Virus record (IMG/VR): IMGVR_UViG_3300041991_000045
Span: 1-37,998 of that record
From: a virus
Length of the DNA: 37,998 nucleotides
Direction: 5' to 3' (one strand)
This document shows positions 14,411 to 23,152 of this stretch, piece after piece. A model generated the notes under the pieces. It was not told the origin of the DNA, did no database searches, and worked only from the letters and a program-made list of their open reading frames with translations. Each line of letters begins with the position of its first letter. The stretch's first letter is position 1. The position numbers and the translations under genes are program-made.

Positions 14411-15439
14411 CTAGTCGCCGCTTTCCGGCGCGCTGTTGACGCCGTCGGGCTTGCTTTCCAGTTCCACGCGGGTGGTGTAGCCGCCCTCGGATAGCGCATG
14501 CGAGGCGCGCACCACCAGCCAGTCGCTGCCATCGATGCCGGCCTTGAATCCGCTGACGGTGGCGGCAAGCTCCGGAGCGATATCGGAACGGCCACGGGCG
14601 AGGTCGATGTCGAACGTCACCGCACCGCGCTGCAGTTTCTGGAACACGCTGCGCGCGGCGCGCATGGCGTTGGACCGGCTGGCGTAGGTGTGGCGCAGGG
14701 TCTTGAGTCCCTGGCCGTCGTCGGTGCCGACGATGACGTCGCGCATGCTGGCGCTGGCGGTGTCGTCATACGTGGCGCGCACGCCGCTGTAAGCGTCGCG
14801 GTTGGCCGCGTGCCAGCGGTGGCGATCGCCGCTGGATCGGGTGATGGTGATGACCGGTAGCGGTTTGCCGGTGGCGGTGGTTCCCTGGCCGATCGGCGCG
14901 AAGATCAGCGCGCTGGCCTTGATGGTGGCCACCGCGTCGTAGCGCTTGCCCAGGCGGGTGAGGAAGTTGATGTCGCTCTCGTTGGTCTGGTCGATATGGT
15001 CGATGGACAGACCGGCCAGACTGGGGTGACATCGCGCGGCGAGGTGGTTGCGCCCGGCCAGCTGGTCGACGATGGCGCCGACCGTGGTGCTGGGGTAGCT
15101 CTGCTCACGCGGCTGGCGCAGGCTGCTGCTGACGGATGCGCTGCGCCCGTGCAGGGTCATCACGTCGGCCGCGCCGGCATGCTCGATCTCGTCGATGCTG
15201 AAGGTGCCCATGTTGACCAGGCCGGTGGTGTCCCAGCCGAGCCATACCTGCAGCTTGGCCCGGGTGGGCGGGATGGCCAGCTTGCCGTCGCTGTCGCTGA
15301 GGCTGATGTCGAGCTGGTCGGCCGCGTCCTCGCGGCAGCTGGTGATGGTGAGGCCGATCAGGCGCGGGGCGATGCGCGCGGTGAGATCCTGCCCGTCAAG
15401 GGTGACTTTCCAGAGCGGTTTGGGCGTGCCGGGGCTCAT
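14411..15439 (-). CDS. D: Baseplate hub / late control protein gpD
   Basis: This 342-aa protein matches P2 gpD (about 387 aa), the hub of the baseplate under the spike and related to phage lambda-type and T4 gp27-like hubs. Typical parts are WKVTLDGQDLTARIAPRLIGLTITSCREDAADQLDISLSD at the start, MGTFSIDEIEHAG, and GLSIDHIDQTNESDINFLTRLGKRYDAVATIK in the middle. The start codon overlaps the end of U by four bases. It is the last gene of the leftward tail operon and converges with the cargo gene, with only 12 bp between them. Confidence 0.95.
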   Translation of the reverse strand: MSPGTPKPLWKVTLDGQDLTARIAPRLIGLTITSCREDAADQLDISLSDSDGKLAIPPTRAKLQVWLGWDTTGLVNMGTFSIDEIEHAGAADVMTLHGRSASVSSSLRQPREQSYPSTTVGAIVDQLAGRNHLAARCHPSLAGLSIDHIDQTNESDINFLTRLGKRYDAVATIKASALIFAPIGQGTTATGKPLPVITITRSSGDRHRWHAANRDAYSGVRATYDDTASASMRDVIVGTDDGQGLKTLRHTYASRSNAMRAARSVFQKLQRGAVTFDIDLARGRSDIAPELAATVSGFKAGIDGSDWLVVRASHALSEGGYTTRVELESKPDGVNSAPESGD

Positions 15440-15903
15440 GCGATGGTCGCCGCGCCGCCACCGTTGGGGTCGATGGTGGCCAGGGTGGCGCCCGGCACGT
15501 CACCGGGTTGGGGCGCGCTGACCTGGTCGTCGTCGGCATGGCGCAGGCTGAGGGAGAAATCGGTGCGGCGCGCGATGCCGTCGGGGGTGAAGTACGAGCC
15601 GCCCTCGGTCATCTCCTCGATGACCCAGGCGCCCATGACGCGGCCGGCGCCGTCGACCATGGCGTAGGTTTTGCCGGCGTCGGCCAGGGCGCGCAGCTGG
15701 TCGAGGCTGGCCAGCGAGCCGGCCACCTCGGGTACCAGCACGCCGGACAGGCGGATGGTGTCCTCGCCCGGGCCGATGAACTGCATGGCGGCACGCGCGC
15801 CGACCCGGCTGCTGCTGGGCCAGCGCCACGAGGTGGAGCGCTGCAGCTCGCTGTAGGCGAGCGTGGGCAGGTTGAACACGAACGGGCCAAGGGCCATCAG
15901 CAT
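15436..15903 (-). CDS. U: Tail assembly protein gpU
   Basis: This 155-aa protein matches P2 gpU (about 159 aa), needed for tail completion. It starts MLMALGPFVFNLPTLAYSELQRSTSWRW and has QFIGPGEDTIRLSGVLVPEVAGSLASLDQLRALADAGK, the core of the family. ATG 15903 has GAGGA upstream. An internal ATG at 15897 is also possible. It lies between T and D as in P2. Confidence 0.94.
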   Translation of the reverse strand: MLMALGPFVFNLPTLAYSELQRSTSWRWPSSSRVGARAAMQFIGPGEDTIRLSGVLVPEVAGSLASLDQLRALADAGKTYAMVDGAGRVMGAWVIEEMTEGGSYFTPDGIARRTDFSLSLRHADDDQVSAPQPGDVPGATLATIDPNGGGAATIA

Positions 15904-15913
15904 AAGGGTGTCC

Positions 15914-18670
15914 TCACTCGTGGTCGGTCAGGGAAGAGCGGCCGCCGACGGCCTTGGCGCGATCGTGGGCGGCGATTTCATCGCGCACACGTTTTGCCAG
16001 CGCGTCGCCGCTTTCGCCCGGCTGCTGGATGATCTTGATGCCGCCGACATGGGTGACGCTGCTGCTGCCGTTGCCACCGACGCGTAGCGGGTCGCTGGAG
16101 GCAAAGCGCGGCGGCGGCTTTCTGCCGTCGTTCCAGTCCCAGTTGCGCGGTGCGGCCGGCGCCGCGGAAAGGGCATCGCCACCGCCGGGGAAATGCGACC
16201 GCAGGGCGTTCCACTTGGCCAGCAAGGCGTCGATCTTTTCGGAGATCCACGCGAACGCGGTAACGAAGGGCGCCTTGACCGCCTCGCTGATGCCTGCCCA
16301 CGTGGTGGACAGCCAGGCGATGACCTCACTGCCCTTGACGACGACCCAGCCGATGGCGGTGCCGATGGCCGTGCCGACCCAGGTGAACGCCGTGGCCACC
16401 CAGCGCACCAGGGTGACGATACTGCTGAGCCAATACCCGACGATGCGGCCGAAGGCGACACCGTTGGCCGTGGCGCCGTCCAGTTGTTCGCGGGTGGCCT
16501 GCATGGGCGTGACCAGCGAGGTGAACCAGTGCCACACCGCACCGAGGGCACCGGCGAGTGCGTCCCAGATCGGCTTGAGCGGTGCGAGCGCCTGCAGCAG
16601 CCCGGTGAGCGCAGGGCCGACGATGTCGCTGATGCCCTTGCCGAAGCCGATGAACCACGCCTTGATCGGTTGCCAGTAGTGCCAGATGACCAGGGCCGCC
16701 GCCGCCAGCACCGCCATCAGCACGAGGATCGGCGCACTGATACCGCCAATGGCCACCAGCATGCCCGCACGCATCGCGGCGAGGCGACCCACGGCACCGG
16801 CGGCGCCTTCACCAGCCACCGCCGCACCACCGCGGGCGAACAGACCCAGACCGGCGCGCTTGGCGGCGAACTTGAGCAGGGCGAACTGACCGACCAGGCC
16901 ACCGAGCGCGATCATCAGCCCGCCCGCGGCTACCATCAGCACGCCGAACGTGGCCGCGATGACGGTGACGCCCTTGGCGATCGCCGGGTGGCGCTGCGCC
17001 CAGGCGGTCAGCGTGCGCAGCACGGCGACCAGCTTGCCCAGGGCGCCGACGTAGACCGGCAGCAGCTGCCGGCCGAGCTGGAGGTACAGGTCGCGCTTCT
17101 TGGCCTCGAGGTCGATCTCCTGGCCTTGCGCGGTGTTGCCGGTGGCGTTGTAGCTGCTGTCCAGGCTGCCGAACTTGGCCGAGGCACGCAGTTGCTTCTC
17201 GATGTTGGCGCGCTGCATGTACATGCCGGCGAACAGGTCGCCGGCCTTGCGCGCACTGAACAGGCTGTTGAGCTTGCTCACCACCTCGTTGTCGCTGAGC
17301 TTGCCGGTGGGGTTAATGCGCGGGATGACCTCCTTCATCATGTAGGCGAAGGGGTTGCTCTCGTACAGGCCCTGATTGACCAGGGCGCCGGGCAGCATCT
17401 TGGTGATATGCCCGGTCTTGCCGTATTTCACGGCGCCCTTGTTGACCAGGCCGAGCTTGTCCAGCGCCTCGGCGGTTTGCTGGGTGCTGCGCCCGGCCGC
17501 CCAGTTCTGGTACGCGCTGGCCAGCCCGGTACCGGCACGCATGCCGCCCATCTCCTGAATGGTGTGCATGGCGCCGAAGAACAGCGATTTCTCATCCATC
17601 TGCTTGGCGGCGACGCCGCCGACCTTCATGGCCATCAGATAGTCCGACGGCTTGACCAGGCCGCCGCTGCCGACGTACGCCCGGCTCATCATGTCGAGCA
17701 TGTGGTTGAACGCTTCCGGGGTCTTGGTAGCGTTGCGCAGCTCGCCGGTACGGATGGCGTCGATCAGCTCGTTGACGGTCTCCTTGCCGTGGCCGTCGCC
17801 CTGGCCGTTGGCCGACATGAGGCCCTCGAAGGTGTACTTGGCCTTGAGCAGCTGCGGCGCCACGCGCACGGCCTCGCCCATGTCGCGGAAGATGCTGTTG
17901 GCATCCTTGAGGATCTCCAGCTTGTCGTTGATCGAGCTGCCGCGCGTGGTATCCCGGTTGGCAAAGCGCTCGGCCGCGCCGATGTCGGCGTTGCTGGCTC
18001 CCTGCGCGCGCATCTGCGCCACGTTGGTCTGGTACTGCTTGCCCTCGTTGATCATCGGCCGGATGCCGCCGAGGATCCGCCGTCCACCATCGAAGCTGGC
18101 ATAACCGGCGATCGACAGGTTGGCCGCCATCGCCTGGCTCTTGTGGAAGTTGCGGCGCATGGCCTCGATTTTCTGCGCCTGCACGCCCTGCGCACGCATG
18201 GCGGCGGTCTGCCTTTCCATGCTGGCGGTGGTGCGGCTGATGTCGCTGCGCAGCTTTTCCTCGGCACTGCCGAGGTTGCGACTGCGGATGCCAGTGCGGC
18301 CGAGCTCGCCGCTCACCTGGCGCAGTTTTTCCAGCTGCTCGCGGTGAGCGATGGACAGCTTGGTCTCGGCCTTGGTGACGCGCTTGAGCGCCGCGGCGTT
18401 CTTGTCGGCATCGGGTCCGCCGGCGGCGATGGAGGCGTTGAGCTGGCGCGATTTCTGCGCCAGTGACGCCATCTCGGTCTTGTTGTCCTGCAGCTGCCGC
18501 TTGAGCTTGCGAAAGCCGGTGAGACGCGCCTGTTGCTTGTCGAGCTCGCGCAGCTCGTCGCGGGTCTTGCGCAGGCCCTCGCTGGCACCCTTGCCAGCGC
18601 CCTGCACCTTGCGCAGCGGGGCGCTGGCCTTGTCCAGCATCTGCAATAGTACGGACAGCTTGAGATCCAC
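15914..18670 (-). CDS. T: Tail tape measure protein gpT
   Basis: This 918-aa protein sets tail length and sits in the tail tube. The N-terminal 180 residues are charged coiled coil (LRKTRDELRELDKQQARLTGFRKLKRQLQDNKTEM). A central domain follows (NIAQMRAQGAS-type region around 215-240). Two strongly hydrophobic blocks lie at about 563-605 (IAKGVTVIAATFGVLMVAAG) and 635-670. The size is above P2 gpT (about 815 aa), which predicts a somewhat longer tail. The likely start is GTG 18670 (VDLKLSVLLQ), only three bases after the E' stop. Confidence 0.94.
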   Translation of the reverse strand: MDLKLSVLLQMLDKASAPLRKVQGAGKGASEGLRKTRDELRELDKQQARLTGFRKLKRQLQDNKTEMASLAQKSRQLNASIAAGGPDADKNAAALKRVTKAETKLSIAHREQLEKLRQVSGELGRTGIRSRNLGSAEEKLRSDISRTTASMERQTAAMRAQGVQAQKIEAMRRNFHKSQAMAANLSIAGYASFDGGRRILGGIRPMINEGKQYQTNVAQMRAQGASNADIGAAERFANRDTTRGSSINDKLEILKDANSIFRDMGEAVRVAPQLLKAKYTFEGLMSANGQGDGHGKETVNELIDAIRTGELRNATKTPEAFNHMLDMMSRAYVGSGGLVKPSDYLMAMKVGGVAAKQMDEKSLFFGAMHTIQEMGGMRAGTGLASAYQNWAAGRSTQQTAEALDKLGLVNKGAVKYGKTGHITKMLPGALVNQGLYESNPFAYMMKEVIPRINPTGKLSDNEVVSKLNSLFSARKAGDLFAGMYMQRANIEKQLRASAKFGSLDSSYNATGNTAQGQEIDLEAKKRDLYLQLGRQLLPVYVGALGKLVAVLRTLTAWAQRHPAIAKGVTVIAATFGVLMVAAGGLMIALGGLVGQFALLKFAAKRAGLGLFARGGAAVAGEGAAGAVGRLAAMRAGMLVAIGGISAPILVLMAVLAAAALVIWHYWQPIKAWFIGFGKGISDIVGPALTGLLQALAPLKPIWDALAGALGAVWHWFTSLVTPMQATREQLDGATANGVAFGRIVGYWLSSIVTLVRWVATAFTWVGTAIGTAIGWVVVKGSEVIAWLSTTWAGISEAVKAPFVTAFAWISEKIDALLAKWNALRSHFPGGGDALSAAPAAPRNWDWNDGRKPPPRFASSDPLRVGGNGSSSVTHVGGIKIIQQPGESGDALAKRVRDEIAAHDRAKAVGGRSSLTDHE

Positions 18671-18673
18671 GGG

Positions 18674-19131
18674 TTACTCCGATCCATTGCGAATGCGGGC
18701 GAGCTCGTGCCACTCGACCAGTTCTTGCAGATCCATGGCGTACAGCGCGGCCGGTGGCCAGTGGAACACCACCGCGATGTCGGCCATGAAGTCCTCTACG
18801 CGGGCAGGGAGGCCTTGTCCGCTTTCGACATCAAAAAACCGACCACCTCCGCGCCCAGCGCGACCAGGTCGGCCGGGTCGAGCTTTTCCACCTCGTTTTG
18901 CATCAGGGTGGGAATGGTGATGCGTGGCAGCACCACGATCATCTCGCGCACGTCCAGCTGCATGAGCCCGGACAGCGTGACGCCGCGCAGCTCGCCGGAC
19001 AGGGGCTTGCGGACCTGCACGCTGGTGATGGAGGTGTCGCCGCGCACGACCGGCGTGTCGAGCGTGATGGGGTCGCTGATGGCCGGGTTGCTGGCCGAGG
19101 CGGGGGTGGTGGTGCTGGCTGATTTGGTCAT
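18674..19131 (-). CDS. E+E': Tail chaperone fusion gpE+E' made by -1 frameshift
   Basis: A slip by one base at TTTTTTG (18832-18838) joins residues 1-100 of gpE to a second frame of 52 codons ending at TAA 18674-18676. The result is a 152-aa product; P2 E+E' is about 142 aa. The extension reads VEDFMADIAVVFHWPPAALYAM and ends with LQELVEWHELARIRNG. The FHWPP motif and the Leu-Trp-Arg end are typical of gpE'. The longer form is thought to act with gpE as chaperone of the tape measure protein. The coordinates include the slip, so the span is not one open frame. Confidence 0.88.
18796..19131 (-). CDS. E: Tail chaperone gpE (unshifted product)
   Basis: This 111-aa protein has the family pattern DPITLDTPVVRGDTSITSVQVRKPLSGELRGVTLSGLMQLDVREMIVVLPRITIPTL. 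Gene E lies between the tube gene FII and T, as in P2. ATG 19131 has GGAGAGAG upstream. The frame ends at TAG 18796-18798, twelve codons after the slippery heptamer. Confidence 0.94.
   Translation of the reverse strand: MTKSASTTTPASASNPAISDPITLDTPVVRGDTSITSVQVRKPLSGELRGVTLSGLMQLDVREMIVVLPRITIPTLMQNEVEKLDPADLVALGAEVVGFLMSKADKASLPA
18832..18838 (-). other. Programmed -1 frameshift site T TTT TTG
   Basis: Read on the minus strand, the zero frame is GGT TTT TTG, so the heptamer T TTT TTG is in the correct phase for a tandem -1 slip. The same heptamer is used between E and E' in P2. The zero frame stops 12 codons later, while the -1 frame stays open to the base before gene T. Confidence 0.88.
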
Positions 19132-19220
19132 GTGCTCTCTCCGGAAGGATGGGCTGCGGTCAAGAAAACGCCGGCGCGCGATGGGGTGTCGTGGAGGCCG
19201 GCGAACGGGGCGGGTTGGGC

Positions 19221-19730
19221 TTAGACGCCCAGGGCGTTGCGCTGCTCGGCCAGACGATCGACGCCGTCGACGATGAAGATGAAGTTGAGCAGGTCGATCT
19301 CGATCTCGACGCGGCCGTTGATGGTGAGCTTGTAGTAGCTGACCTCGGTAGTGAACTTGTTCGCGGTGGCGTCGCCGGGCTTGGCGTCGCCCATGTCGAT
19401 CTCGCTGTGGCGGCCGCGGATGACCACCTCGACGGCGTCCACGTCGCCGGTGTCATCGCGCTGGTAGGCGCCGGCAAAGCGGAGCAACACCGCACCGACG
19501 CCGATGGCGCCGTACTGGCGCAGCGCGCTGACCAGCAGGCCGCCGGCGGTGAAGCCGAACTGGATGGACTCCTGGCCCATGTCGGCCTTGACCGCGCCGT
19601 CCATGCCGCCGCCGCGCCAGTCTTCCATCTTTCGGCTGAGCTTGGGCATGGCGACGGACTCGATCAGGCCGAGGTAGTTGTTGCCGGCGTTGAACACGTT
19701 GAAATTTTTGAGCTTGCTGGGCAGGGCCAT
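19221..19730 (-). CDS. FII: Major tail tube protein gpFII
   Basis: This 169-aa protein is the subunit of the inner tail tube. It shows the typical start MALPSKLKNFNVFNAGNNYLGLIESVAMPKLSRKMEDWRGGGMDG, the KADMGQESIQFGF segment and the end ELTINGRVEIEIDLLN-type strand. P2 gpFII has about 172 aa. ATG 19730 has AAGGA upstream. It follows FI with an 83-bp gap, as in P2. Confidence 0.95.
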   Translation of the reverse strand: MALPSKLKNFNVFNAGNNYLGLIESVAMPKLSRKMEDWRGGGMDGAVKADMGQESIQFGFTAGGLLVSALRQYGAIGVGAVLLRFAGAYQRDDTGDVDAVEVVIRGRHSEIDMGDAKPGDATANKFTTEVSYYKLTINGRVEIEIDLLNFIFIVDGVDRLAEQRNALGV

Positions 19731-19813
19731 GGCGGTGTCCTTGGGAGGGGTGCGGTGCGGGCGATCGGGGCGGGTGTTGCCGGCGGCGTGGATCTGCCGC
19801 CGGCAGCGAGCTA

Positions 19814-20995
19814 TCAGCCGGTGAGCGTGGTGGCGAAGTCGGCCAGGTACTTGTCGGTGATGCGCTGGTACAGCGTGAGATCCTCCAGCGGCGGCACCGG
19901 CGTGTAGTCGTAGTCGATGGCGAGCTTGCCGCCGGCCAGGCTGGTGGTGTCGTTTTCGCTCGGGTCGTACCAGGCGCTGCCGCCGAGGATGTAGCCGCCC
20001 GACTTCAGCTGGCGGAACTCCGCGTTGATGGTCTCGAGGATGTCCTTGACCAGGCTGGGGTACATCGACTTGTCGGCGGCCCACATGAAGCCGTTGGCGA
20101 TGGTGTCGGCAAGCACCTGCGCGGTGCGGGTGGCACTCTCGAAGATGAAGGCCGGGTCGTCGCTGCAGGTGCGCTCGCCCCAGAAGCGGTAGCCGTTGGA
20201 GTTGATCAGGGTGGTGACGTCGCCCGCGTTGAGCACGCCGGCATCGGTGTCCGGGTTTTGCAGATCCCAGCTGACGTCGCGGCTGATGCCGGTGACGCCA
20301 CCGACGGCGACATTGCTGAGGGTTTTCTGCCAGCCCTGTACCTCGTCGATCTGCGCGCGCAGACCGAGCGCGTAGGCCACGGCAGGCACCTCGATGGTGG
20401 TGCTGGTGGTGGTGTCGTAGGCCATGAAGTTCGGCCATATCGGCATGACCTCGCGGCCGCTGAAGTTGGCCCGGTAGGCGGTGGCCTCGGTGACCGTGGT
20501 GCAAGCGTCGCAGTAGATGTAGGCCATGCCACGCAGCGCGGCGGCGATCGTCTGCAGGGCTACGGCGACCGGCTGGGTGTCAAGATCCGGCGCGCCGATG
20601 ATGCGCGGCTTGACGCCGTTGACACCCTGCGAGGCGAGCAGTGCCTGGGCGCCGGTGAGGCGACCGTTGGCGTCGGTACCGCCGACGACGTTGCTGGTGG
20701 TGGCCGCGGCGTCGATGCCCTTGGCCACGCGTACCACCACGACCAGCGGCTTGCACTGCGCGGCAATGGCGACCAGCGCCTTGAGCAGCGTGTTGCCGAC
20801 CGCGTTGGTGCCGGCCTTGGCCTGGGCGGCGACGACGTCGGTGACCAGCACCGGCGTATCGAGCGGGAACATGGCGGCGTCAGCATCCTCGGCGACGGCG
20901 ACCAGGCCGATGACCGCGGTGGAGGCGACGCTAAGGGTACGGGCGCCGGTGGTGACTTCAACGACACGGACGCCGTGGTGGTAATCGGTGGGCAT
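19814..20995 (-). CDS. FI: Tail sheath protein gpFI
   Basis: This 393-aa contractile sheath subunit matches P2 gpFI (about 396 aa). It starts MPTDYHHGVRVVEVTTGARTLSVASTAVIGLVAVAEDADAAMFPLDTPVLV. It includes the TLSNVAVGGVTGISRDVSWDLQNPDTDAGVLN and NGYRFWGERTCSDDPAFIFESATRTAQVLADTI segments typical of phage sheaths. It lies upstream of FII in the same operon. Confidence 0.96.
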   Translation of the reverse strand: MPTDYHHGVRVVEVTTGARTLSVASTAVIGLVAVAEDADAAMFPLDTPVLVTDVVAAQAKAGTNAVGNTLLKALVAIAAQCKPLVVVVRVAKGIDAAATTSNVVGGTDANGRLTGAQALLASQGVNGVKPRIIGAPDLDTQPVAVALQTIAAALRGMAYIYCDACTTVTEATAYRANFSGREVMPIWPNFMAYDTTTSTTIEVPAVAYALGLRAQIDEVQGWQKTLSNVAVGGVTGISRDVSWDLQNPDTDAGVLNAGDVTTLINSNGYRFWGERTCSDDPAFIFESATRTAQVLADTIANGFMWAADKSMYPSLVKDILETINAEFRQLKSGGYILGGSAWYDPSENDTTSLAGGKLAIDYDYTPVPPLEDLTLYQRITDKYLADFATTLTG

Positions 20996-21019
20996 GGTGA
21001 TACCTCGGTGGTGGTGCCG

Positions 21020-21376
21020 TTAGCCGGCGCTGAGTGAGAGGGGAACAGTGATGCTGCCGGCGACGGCGACGGCGGTATCGGTGCGGGTGCCTTCGAGCGT
21101 GACCACGAAGGCGCCGGCGCTGGTGCCGGCATTGATGGATACGCGGGTGAGGCGAATGCGCGGCTCCCAGCGCATCAGCGCGCCGGCAATGGCGGCGTAC
21201 AGGCGCACGCGGGTAGCGGCGTTGGCGGGCTGGTCGACCAGAAGGGGCAGCAGGCTGCCGTAGTCGCGGCGCATCACGCGCGAGCCGACCGGCGTGGTGA
21301 GGATGTCGCCGATGCTCTGCGCCAGGTGCGCGACGCCCTCGATGGCCTTGCCGGTGGTGCGGTCGACGCCGCGCAT
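21020..21376 (-). CDS. W: Baseplate wedge protein gpW (gp25-like)
   Basis: This 118-aa protein is the P2 gpW / T4 gp25 homologue that joins the sheath to the baseplate. The signature is IGDILTTPVGSRVMRRDYGSLLPLLVDQP followed by RLYAAIAGALMRWEPRIRLTRV. The start codon shares one base with the stop of V. P2 gpW has 115 aa. Confidence 0.95.
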   Translation of the reverse strand: MRGVDRTTGKAIEGVAHLAQSIGDILTTPVGSRVMRRDYGSLLPLLVDQPANAATRVRLYAAIAGALMRWEPRIRLTRVSINAGTSAGAFVVTLEGTRTDTAVAVAGSITVPLSLSAG

Positions 21377-21993
21377 TACTGGGGAGGCCCGCTGACGGCG
21401 CCGCCGGACTGCACGCCGGTGTGCTTGTGATTCTTGAGGCTCTTGCCGCCACCGATGACGTCGGTGTTTGCCGTGACCGTCGCGTCGGCCTGGACGTCGT
21501 CGACCACGTGCAGCTTGGCACTGAGCGTGGCGTCGTCGCTGACGCTGAGCTTGCCGATGATGGTGACGTCGCCGGTGAGGGTGATACCGCCGGTGGCGGT
21601 GATGTCGGCCTTGCCGCCATCGGGCAGCGTGGCGAGCAGCTGATGCGCCTCGGGGTCATAACTTACCACGGCGCCGTCGGGGTACGCGGTGACGTGCGCG
21701 GTATCGCTGCCGGCGGGCATGGGGTTGGCATCGCTGTACAGGCCGGCCAGCACGACGCCGCGGGTGGTTTCTCCGCCGGGGCACAACACCAGCACCTGCT
21801 CGCCGACGCTGGGCGCCCAACGCGTGCGGGCGTCGCCAGCGCGTTGCGCAAACCACGGCAAAGGACGGGTGAGCAGTGCGCCAGTGCTCACCGTGCACAG
21901 CGCGGCCGCATGATCGACGGACGCGACGACGCCGAAGCGCAGGACGTTCTCGAGGCGGCGGGCGATGTCAGCAACGGGAGGCATGACCGGCAT
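21376..21993 (-). CDS. V: Baseplate spike protein gpV
   Basis: This protein of about 205 aa is the membrane-piercing spike. It has an N-terminal OB-like domain (LENVLRFGVVASVDHAAALCTVSTG, WAPSVGEQVLVLCPGG) and a beta-helical stalk of repeated VT-x-x-(V/I)-x strands. It ends with a conserved NHKHTGVQSGG-x-SGPP tip, whose HxH motif binds iron in the P2 spike. Two starts are possible, ATG 21993 and ATG 21984. The shorter one fits the proposed late promoter at 21991-22051 better. Confidence 0.95.
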   Translation of the reverse strand: MPVMPPVADIARRLENVLRFGVVASVDHAAALCTVSTGALLTRPLPWFAQRAGDARTRWAPSVGEQVLVLCPGGETTRGVVLAGLYSDANPMPAGSDTAHVTAYPDGAVVSYDPEAHQLLATLPDGGKADITATGGITLTGDVTIIGKLSVSDDATLSAKLHVVDDVQADATVTANTDVIGGGKSLKNHKHTGVQSGGAVSGPPQ

Positions 21994-22051
21994 GCTGCGC
22001 AGCCGCGCTTGCGCATGCGAGGCGCGGCACGTGTACGAGTGGGCTGGTACA
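21991..22051 (-). promoter_or_regulatory. Candidate late promoter A, upstream of V
   Basis: The dyad TGTACGA-N6-TGGTACA (22032-22051; one base off the consensus of the other two) lies in a longer inverted repeat with 14-bp arms (22025-22062). The element CATGCTGCGCA (21991-22001), identical in all three sites, has its centre 45 bp from the dyad centre. In P2 the Ogr/Delta dyad is centred near -55. This would place the start of transcription near 21987 and drive V, W, FI, FII, E, T, U and D. Confidence 0.7.
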
Positions 22052-22088
22052 CGTGCCGCGGCTTATGCGTACCTTTGCCAGCGCGCCA

Positions 22089-22796
22089 TCACACGCCAGA
22101 CGTCGCGTCGCAGTAGACGCCGAAGGTGGTGGTGATGACCGCGCCCGTGGACACGCGCTTGATGCGAAGCGTCATGGCCAGGTGCGAGCCGTGGTCGTTG
22201 GGGCTGGTGGCACCGCACGCCGCACTCATCGAGAATACCCGTGACGTGCTGAGCGACTGGTAGCTCGCGGCCGGGTTGGTGATGCTTGCCCCAGCTGACT
22301 GGGTGATGGTATCGGCATACGCGAACTGGATCTGGCAGTCGGCCACGGACCAGCCGGAAGGAAGCCACATGCCCGACGCGGGGAAGCCGCCGATGGATCC
22401 ACCACTACCGCCACCGCTGGAAACGACGGTCGCAGTGAGTGAATAGGCCCCGGTGTTGTTGAACGCCAGAGCGCAATTTACGCTCGCCCCCGGCTGTCCG
22501 GAGACCCCGGACGCGGTCGCGCTCACCGAATATATATTGCCCTGTATTCCCGCAATGCTGTAAGCCACCGTGCCCTTCTTTGCCCAGAGCGCAGAAAAAT
22601 CACGGCCGTCGGCGAGGCGGTAGCCGTGGTTAGGCGCGGCGGTGCCGTGGCTCAACGCGGCGAACTTGATCAGCACGCCAGACTCGTCGCGGTAGCCGAC
22701 GGACCCGCTCGACGCGGTGGGGCCGTCGCCGAAGGTGTCGGGCTCGTAGACGTCCCACGGGGTCAGTCCGGCCGCGTTGGCGTAGCGAAAGGCCAT
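22089..22796 (-). CDS. Tail-associated hypothetical protein (235 aa)
   Basis: No family is recognised. The protein starts MAFRYANAAGLTPWDVYEPDTFGDGPTASSGSVGYRDESGVLIKFAALSHGTAAPNHGYRLADGRDFSALWAKKGT. It has a Ser/Gly linker in the middle (SSGGGSGGSIGG) and a beta-rich C-terminus. It lies behind the fibre gene H in the position where P2 has the fibre assembly gene G, but does not look like gpG. A role as an accessory tip or fibre protein is likely from position. It ends just before late promoter A. Confidence 0.75.
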   Translation of the reverse strand: MAFRYANAAGLTPWDVYEPDTFGDGPTASSGSVGYRDESGVLIKFAALSHGTAAPNHGYRLADGRDFSALWAKKGTVAYSIAGIQGNIYSVSATASGVSGQPGASVNCALAFNNTGAYSLTATVVSSGGGSGGSIGGFPASGMWLPSGWSVADCQIQFAYADTITQSAGASITNPAASYQSLSTSRVFSMSAACGATSPNDHGSHLAMTLRIKRVSTGAVITTTFGVYCDATSGV

Positions 22797-22798
22797 GG

Positions 22799-23152
22799 TC
22801 AGGCGCCCGCCGATTCCGCCGCGGCGCGCTCGTTGAACAGGATGTCGTATGCGGCCTTGATGACCATGGCCATGCCAGCGGTACTTACGCCGGAGAGGTC
22901 GACGCCGGTTACTGGATCCAGCGTGCCGGCCGCGCAAAACGTGCGCGTGGCGATATCGGCTATGTCAGCCTGCAGGATGTTGAAGCCGCCGGCCAGCGGC
23001 TGGTAGGCGTCGTCGACGTAGAGGCTTTCCCGTGCCTGAAACGACACGCTCCCGCCGCCGGTCTGCGGATCGTAGAAGATATGGGTCTGCTCGGCGATCA
23101 TCTCGGCGGTGACGCCGGTGGCGATGGTACGAATACGGGCGTTCGTGGTCAT
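22799..23152 (-). CDS. Tail-region hypothetical protein (117 aa)
   Basis: The protein begins MTTNARIRTIATGVTAEMIAEQTHIFYDPQTGGGSVSFQARESLYVDDAYQPLAGG and looks like a compact alpha/beta protein. No family is recognised. Its ATG overlaps the end of the fibre gene by four bases, and its stop lies two bases before the next start. It is probably co-made with the fibre, perhaps as part of the fibre network or its chaperone. Confidence 0.75.
   Translation of the reverse strand: MTTNARIRTIATGVTAEMIAEQTHIFYDPQTGGGSVSFQARESLYVDDAYQPLAGGFNILQADIADIATRTFCAAGTLDPVTGVDLSGVSTAGMAMVIKAAYDILFNERAAAESAGA

Noticed and set aside
16193-18466. 757-aa open frame opposite the tape measure gene
   Set aside because: It is an antisense shadow of T with biased composition and no recognisable domain.
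22025-22062. Long inverted repeat of site A as a transcription terminator
   Set aside because: There is no T-run on either strand, and the core is shared with the two other upstream sites, which points to an activator site. A side effect on termination is not excluded.
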